A DNA stretch of 64,000 bases, taken from positions 28,226,857-28,290,856 of the forward strand of contig OX578155.1 in the NCBI GenBank assembly GCA_951213105.1. The letters run 5' to 3'. Of this stretch, positions 59,216 through 64,000 are shown in pieces. A model generated the notes under the pieces. It was not told the DNA's origin. It made no database searches and worked only from the letters and a program-made list of their open reading frames with translations. The number at the start of each line of letters is the position of its first letter. The stretch's first letter is position 1. Origin of the DNA: Amaurobius ferox (lineage: Eukaryota; Arthropoda; Arachnida; Araneae; Amaurobiidae). The translations under genes were made by a program, and so were the position numbers.

Positions 59216-59534
59216 CAGATATCATCATTTATTCTATTTTTTGTACTGCTTTTATTTGCGAAAAAAAAAAAATCTTTTGAAGACTTTGTGTCGGATGGAG
59301 TTTTAATTCTCTGTAATTTAGTGACATCTGTTTAAATCCAAAGTTTGTGTTTTAGAAGAGGAAGGAATTGGTTGGAAGAAGCACAATCTATTTTTAAATG
59401 AAATTCTTTAGTTTATGCTTTACATGCATTTATTCTAACCCTGTTATCATATTAATTGTATTAAGTACTTAGCTAAATTAAATTTTTTTATTGAGTCATA
59501 CAGAAATTAAAGCATAGTGGCCCATGTGATGGAC
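59216..59534 (+). other. Conserved 5' block of zinc-finger locus 2 (likely 5' UTR)
   Basis: Paralogous to 26444-26770 with few differences, no ORF. Confidence 0.55.
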
Positions 59535-59767
59535 ATATGCAACAAATTGTGATTTAAATATATAAACTAGTGTACACATATTAGAAACTATTTGAATGAA
59601 ACATAAGTCTGAGCATTTTCACAAAAAAGTATTTCAAATAATATTAAGCTTCTATAATATGAAAAAAAACTATTTGCATCTAAATGTGTCAGAAAGCATT
59701 TTTACAAATAGGTACTTTAAACAGTATTAAACTTGAGCACATAGATGAGAAACCATTTTCATCGTAA
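59535..59767 (+). pseudogene. Decayed fingers upstream of array 2
   Basis: Parallels 27656-27830 (gaaacataagtctgagcat, ttgcatctaaatgtgtcag). Frames are broken and a TAA stops the frame immediately before the ATG at 59768. Confidence 0.6.
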
Positions 59768-61027
59768 ATGTGCCAAAAAGAATTTTCAAATCAAAGTATT
59801 TTTGTTGAACACAAACGTGTGCACACACGGGAGAAACCTTTTGCATGTGAAATGTGCAAGAAAGCATTTTCACAAAAAAGTAATTTAGATATGCACAAAC
59901 ATGTGCATACAGGTGAGAAACCATTTGCATGTGAAATGTCCAAGAAAACATTTTCAGATAAAAGTATTTTAGTTAAACACAGACTTGTGCACACAGGTGA
60001 GAAACCATTTGCATGTGAAATGCGCCAGAAAGTATTTTCACAAAAAAGTACTTTAAATAAACACAAACTTATGCACACAAGTGAAAAGCCATTTGCATGT
60101 GAACTCTGCCAGAAAGCATTTTCACAAAAAGGTAGTTTAAATCAACACAAACTTTTGCACACAGGTGAGAAACCATTTGCATGCGAAATATGCCAGAAAG
60201 CATTTTCACAAAAAAGTAATTTAGATATGCACAAACGTTTGCATACAGGTGAGAAACCATTTGCATGTGAAATGTGCCAGAAAGTATTTTCACAAAGAAG
60301 TACTTTAAATCAACACAAAGTTATGCACACAGGTGAAAAGCCATTTGCATGTGAACACTGCCAGAAAGCATTTTCACAATTAAGTAATTTAAATCAACAC
60401 AAACATATGCACACAGGTGAGAAACCATTTGCATGTGAAATGTGCAAGAAAACATGTACAACTAAAAGTAATTTAGTTAGACACAGGCGTGTACACACAG
60501 GTGAGAAGCCATTTGCATGTGAAATATGCCAGAGAGTATTTTCACAAAAAGATACTTTAAATAAACACAAACTTATGCACACAGGTGAAAAGCCATTTGC
60601 ATGTGAAATGTGCAAGAAAACATTTGCAACTAAAAGTATTTTAGTTAAACACAAACTTGTGCACACAGGTGAGAAAACATTTGCATGTGAAATATGCCAG
60701 AGAGTATTTTCACTAAAAGGTACTTTAAATAAACACAAACTTATGCACACTGGTGAAAAGCCATTTGCATGTGAACTCTGCCAGAAAGCATTTTCACAAT
60801 TAAGTAATTTAAATCAACACAAACATATGCACACAGGTGAGAAACCATTTGCATGTGAAATGTGCAAGAAAACATGTACAACTAAAAGTAATTTAGTTAG
60901 ACACAGGCGTGTACACACAGGTGAGAAGCCATTTGCATGTGAAATATGCCAGAGAGTATTTTCACAAAAAGGTACTTTAAATAAACACAAACTTATGCAC
61001 ACAGGTGAAAAGCCTGTGTGCATGTGA
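59768..61027 (+). CDS. C2H2 zinc-finger array 2, about 15 fingers
   Basis: 419 codons made of Krueppel-type fingers with TGEKPF linkers and no other domain. The ATG lies inside the first finger, so that one is partial; fingers 3 and 4 have lost the second Cys (CEMS, CEMR). Fingers 8-10 and 13-15 are near-identical triplets (QLSNLNQHKHMH, TTKSNLVRHRRVH, QRVFSQK), another internal duplication. A four-base insertion after TGEKP (at 61014) shifts the frame to a stop. Like array 1 it is an open core in a ragged array; a functional gene would need an upstream spliced start. Confidence 0.7.
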   Translation: MCQKEFSNQSIFVEHKRVHTREKPFACEMCKKAFSQKSNLDMHKHVHTGEKPFACEMSKKTFSDKSILVKHRLVHTGEKPFACEMRQKVFSQKSTLNKHKLMHTSEKPFACELCQKAFSQKGSLNQHKLLHTGEKPFACEICQKAFSQKSNLDMHKRLHTGEKPFACEMCQKVFSQRSTLNQHKVMHTGEKPFACEHCQKAFSQLSNLNQHKHMHTGEKPFACEMCKKTCTTKSNLVRHRRVHTGEKPFACEICQRVFSQKDTLNKHKLMHTGEKPFACEMCKKTFATKSILVKHKLVHTGEKTFACEICQRVFSLKGTLNKHKLMHTGEKPFACELCQKAFSQLSNLNQHKHMHTGEKPFACEMCKKTCTTKSNLVRHRRVHTGEKPFACEICQRVFSQKGTLNKHKLMHTGEKPVCM

Positions 61028-62010
61028 AATGTGCAAGAAAGCATTTTTTTCAAAAAAGTAATTTACATCAACACAAACTTATGCACACAGGTTAGAAACC
61101 ATTTGCATGTGAAATGTGCAGGAAAACATTTTCACAAAAATATAATTTAGATAGGCACAAACATGTGCATACAGGTGAGAAACATTTGCATGGGAAACGT
61201 GCAAGAAAACATTTTCAGATAAAAGTATTTTAGTTAAACACAGGCGTGTGCATACAGGTGAGAAACCATTTGCATGTGAAATATGCAAAAAAGCATTTTC
61301 ACAGAAAAATAATTTGGATATGCACAAACTTCTGTATACAGATGTGAAACTATTTGTATGTGAAATGTGTCAGAAAGCATTTTGACAAAAAAGTCATTTA
61401 GATATGCACAAACGTGTGCATACAGGTAACAAACCATTTGCATCTGAAATGTGCAGGAAAACATTTTCATATGAAGGTATTTTGGGTAAACACAGGCATG
61501 TGCACACAGGTTAGAAATCATTTTCATGTGAAATGTGCAAGAAAACAATTTCATATTTTAGTTAAACACAGATTTGTGCACTCAGATGAGTAACTATTTG
61601 CATGTGAAATGTGGCAGAAAGTATTTTCACAAAAAAGTACTTTAATAGACACAAACGTGCATGTAAAATGTGGCAGAAAGCATTTTCAAGTAAAGGTAAT
61701 TTAATTGAAAACAAGCGTGTGCACACAAGTGAGAAAGCATTCGGATGTGAAATGTGCCTGAAAGCATTTTCACAAAAATGTAGTTTAAATAGGCACAGAC
61801 GTATGCATACAGGTGAGAAACCATTTGCATGTGAAATGTCCAAGAAAAGATTTACAAATAAAAGTATTTTACTTAAACACAGGCGTGTACATACAGGTCA
61901 GAAACCATTTGGATATAAAATACGACAGAGTATTTTCAAGTGAAAGTACTTTAAATCAACACAAATTTAAGCACACAGATGAAAAAACCATTTGTTTATG
62001 AAATGTGCCA
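61028..62010 (+). pseudogene. Decayed 3' continuation of zinc-finger array 2
   Basis: About eleven further finger units in changing frames, including an open run at 61611-61943. Stops have arisen in the linker (ggttagaaacc at 61090 and 61509) and in a finger (ttttgacaa at 61381). Homology to fingers ends near 62010. Confidence 0.65.
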
Positions 62011-62479
62011 GAAAGCAGGGTTAGAAATATTTGAAAATTTCTACATGCCCTTTGAGGCCTTCCCAACCACGCATTAAGTTGCTTTATGCCTTAGGGTTAG
62101 TTGTGTGGTCTGGGTCTTCAACATGCCCTTCGAGCATGTTGTCCAAAAAAATTGATGCCCAAGTTATAATTTTGCATGCCCAACATTTTTTTGGTTACAT
62201 TTTTCATTGCTGATAGATTTGGAGTCCATGAAATTAAGTATATTAAATATTATATACATAGTCTATAATTTAATATTAAAAGTAGAAAATCAGTTATTTT
62301 TTTATATATTTATTGCATTAAAAGTGAGAAATTAATTACTTTTAATAATATCAATCACTACATCCTATGGCATCACACAACTGAAGACCGTGTCCATTAA
62401 TATGCATTGTGCCTTTGGTAGCTGACTGCCAATGTTTGATAGTGATGCATCATTATTACAGCTGTCAGGGCCATCAATA

Positions 62480-62990
62480 TTTATTCTCATCAAGTCATTC
62501 ATGGTGTCAGTCAAGAGGCGAGAATGAAGAGAGGTCTTTTTACAAATTTAGTAACAGGATTACCAGATAAAACATATCGAACAAAAACTATGTCTTCTTC
62601 AGTAGTACTACAATCTGTGCTGCCATCTGCGAATACACAAATCATACTTTACCCAGTTCTTCAGTGAGTTCACCTTTCAGTACTTGTGCAGTATGATGAA
62701 CAAACATATGCCCACCTTTGTCATTTAAATAGTTGGCACCACATACAATTCCATTAGTTTGGATCTTGCGCAATTTCTCAAATTTGGTGAAACCAATTCC
62801 TCTTTAGCACAAAAATATGCTGTGTTAAAAAGAATTGTCATTTTCTTGCACTGCTCCTTGGTAAGATTTAGTAAACATTTATTTATTAGACTATCTTTTG
62901 GTCTGTCCATGCCAATTTAGTTTGCATGCACAAAACATGTTTTTTTGTTTTGTTGTGCGCCCTTACAGAAGTAATTCTTATGGCATCACC
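62480..62990 (-). pseudogene. hAT / ZNF862-like transposase-derived remnant
   Basis: On the minus strand 62725-62910 reads MDRPKDSLINKCLLNLTKEQ followed by KMTILFNTAYFCAKEE. The next part, 62690-62530, gives NDKGGHMFVHHTAQVLKGEL, then FADGSTDCSTTEEDIVFVRY and GNPVTKFVKRPLF. The DGSTD...E...VRY block is characteristic of the N-terminal hAT catalytic region in ZNF862 and related proteins. Frames change at least once and a stop ends it near 62515. The C-terminal half is missing. Confidence 0.6.
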
Positions 62991-64000
62991 TACAACTTCA
63001 TGCAGTTTAAAGTAGGAGCTTAAAACATCAACAATTTTTGGAAAATTGTGGCAGAGTTTCCCCCAGGGTTAAAAAAGGGCAGGGTGCTGTTACCTGAAAA
63101 AGGGCACTTCTTAGAAAAAAAGGGGCACGTATTTTTGATGTGAATAAAATGTATGATTGGGATTTTTATGATGAAAATCAGAGCATTGCAAAAAAATGTA
63201 AACACTTTTGTTGCATATACCTCCAAGTCTAATAGACAAAAATGTAAATATATTTTCTTGTTTTGTAGGAAATAGGATCCAGATTGTGAATATATAAAAT
63301 TAATTTCAATTTTTTAATATTTTGAACTTGTTTTTTGCAAAACTTAAAAAAGTATATGTCTGAGCAATTGTTTTTTTTTTTCATTTTGCTTATTTTCTCT
63401 CAAAATATCTTCGAAACCATAAAAGACAGATATAAATAGTAAGGGATAAAAATATGTATTAGGAAATTTAGTTGATAAATCTATATTTATATTTTAAAGT
63501 TGTACTTATAGTTTTCGAGTAATTGTTTTGTTGAGTTGAGGAAGAGTGAAAATTTCCTCTTTTTCAAGTATGTAATGCTATCTTAAAACTAAACCTGTAA
63601 ACAATTATGCAAGAATATAGCTCTTTGAAATCCCTACAAGTGTATATAATTAGATTTTGGATGAGCTCTTTGTTTGCGAAGTATAGTGGTTATAATTTCG
63701 ATATTTTAGTATTTTAACCTGGGTTTTCCAATGTGTGGGAAAGCTGTAATTTACTTAAAATGTTACTATTGTTTCAGCTGAATCAGTTACTTACTCCTTG
63801 GTGAAATATTTGTGCATAAGTATGAGGTAATCTTATTTTGTTTAAAGAATTAGGGCATTAAATGAACTTGGAAATTCTAAAAATGTGTAATGATCGGTTA
63901 GGTGTGAACAAAAGAAATGAAAATATACATATTCAAGTACATATTTATGTGCCACCAGGCAAGTTTATAGATTATAGATCAAGTTGATTTCTGCTAAGAT
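62991..64000. other. No gene seen
   Basis: AT-rich. The stretch 63055-63140 (ggttaaaaaagggcagggtg) is more ordered but unrecognised. 62040-62180 has repeated atgcccttcgag and catgccc phrases, also unassigned. Confidence 0.4.

Noticed and set aside
60394..61554. Several minus-strand ORFs opposite zinc-finger array 2
   Set aside because: They mirror the plus-strand fingers, with reverse-frame repeats such as [10 protein letters not shown].

Overview
The window is AT-rich, intron-bearing animal DNA dominated by mobile elements. Jockey-clade non-LTR retrotransposons, a DD34D mariner, piggyBac, hAT and Mutator-like transposases, tRNA- and 5S-related SINEs and long C2H2 zinc-finger arrays together suggest an arthropod. 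A spider or another chelicerate is my guess, not something the sequence proves. I see no housekeeping gene.

Layout. 1-4.96 kb: one copy of a low-copy repeat family (called R1 here), interrupted by a tRNA-like insertion and a SINE array whose second and third units are 5S rRNA/tRNA-SINE composites. 4.98-10.1 kb (minus strand): nearly complete jockey-type LINE with ORF1, ORF2 and one frameshift. 11.26-13.81 kb: two copies of a repeat (R2) lying tail to tail. 14.8-16.87 kb: an internally deleted relative of the LINE, bounded by a 50-bp perfect inverted repeat. 16.9-18.0 kb: promoter-like and THAP-type exon remnant, whose 5' part recurs inverted at 25.4-26.3 kb next to the first zinc-finger locus. 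18.26-19.26 kb: piggyBac remnant. 20.2-21.5 kb: repeat-rich element (R3). 23.1-25.0 kb: second R1 copy. 26.2-30.8 kb: zinc-finger locus 1, with a 12-finger open stretch in a decaying array. 31.4-32.5 kb: inverted-repeat element with minisatellites. 36.2-37.6 kb: hAT-like remnant split by a SINE with a target-site duplication. 40.5-44.0 kb: third R1 copy. 59.2-62.0 kb: zinc-finger locus 2. 62.5-63.0 kb: hAT/ZNF862-like remnant.

The main discovery is a Mutator-like element at 44392-58985 (about 14.6 kb). It has 42-bp perfect terminal inverted repeats and a 9-bp perfect target-site duplication. Near its right end it carries a two-exon transposase gene of about 770 codons (C2H2 fingers, FLYWCH/FAR1-like region, DDE core, SWIM finger). 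Its 3.4-kb intron holds a mariner with a single nonsense codon. The element sits just upstream of the conserved 5' block of zinc-finger locus 2. It contains older debris, including an R2 copy, a hAT remnant, minisatellites and two adjacent perfect palindromes.

The genes form no pathway. They record nested and duplicated mobile DNA around two paralogous zinc-finger loci. All calls come from reading the sequence and from known family motifs; no database search was possible.
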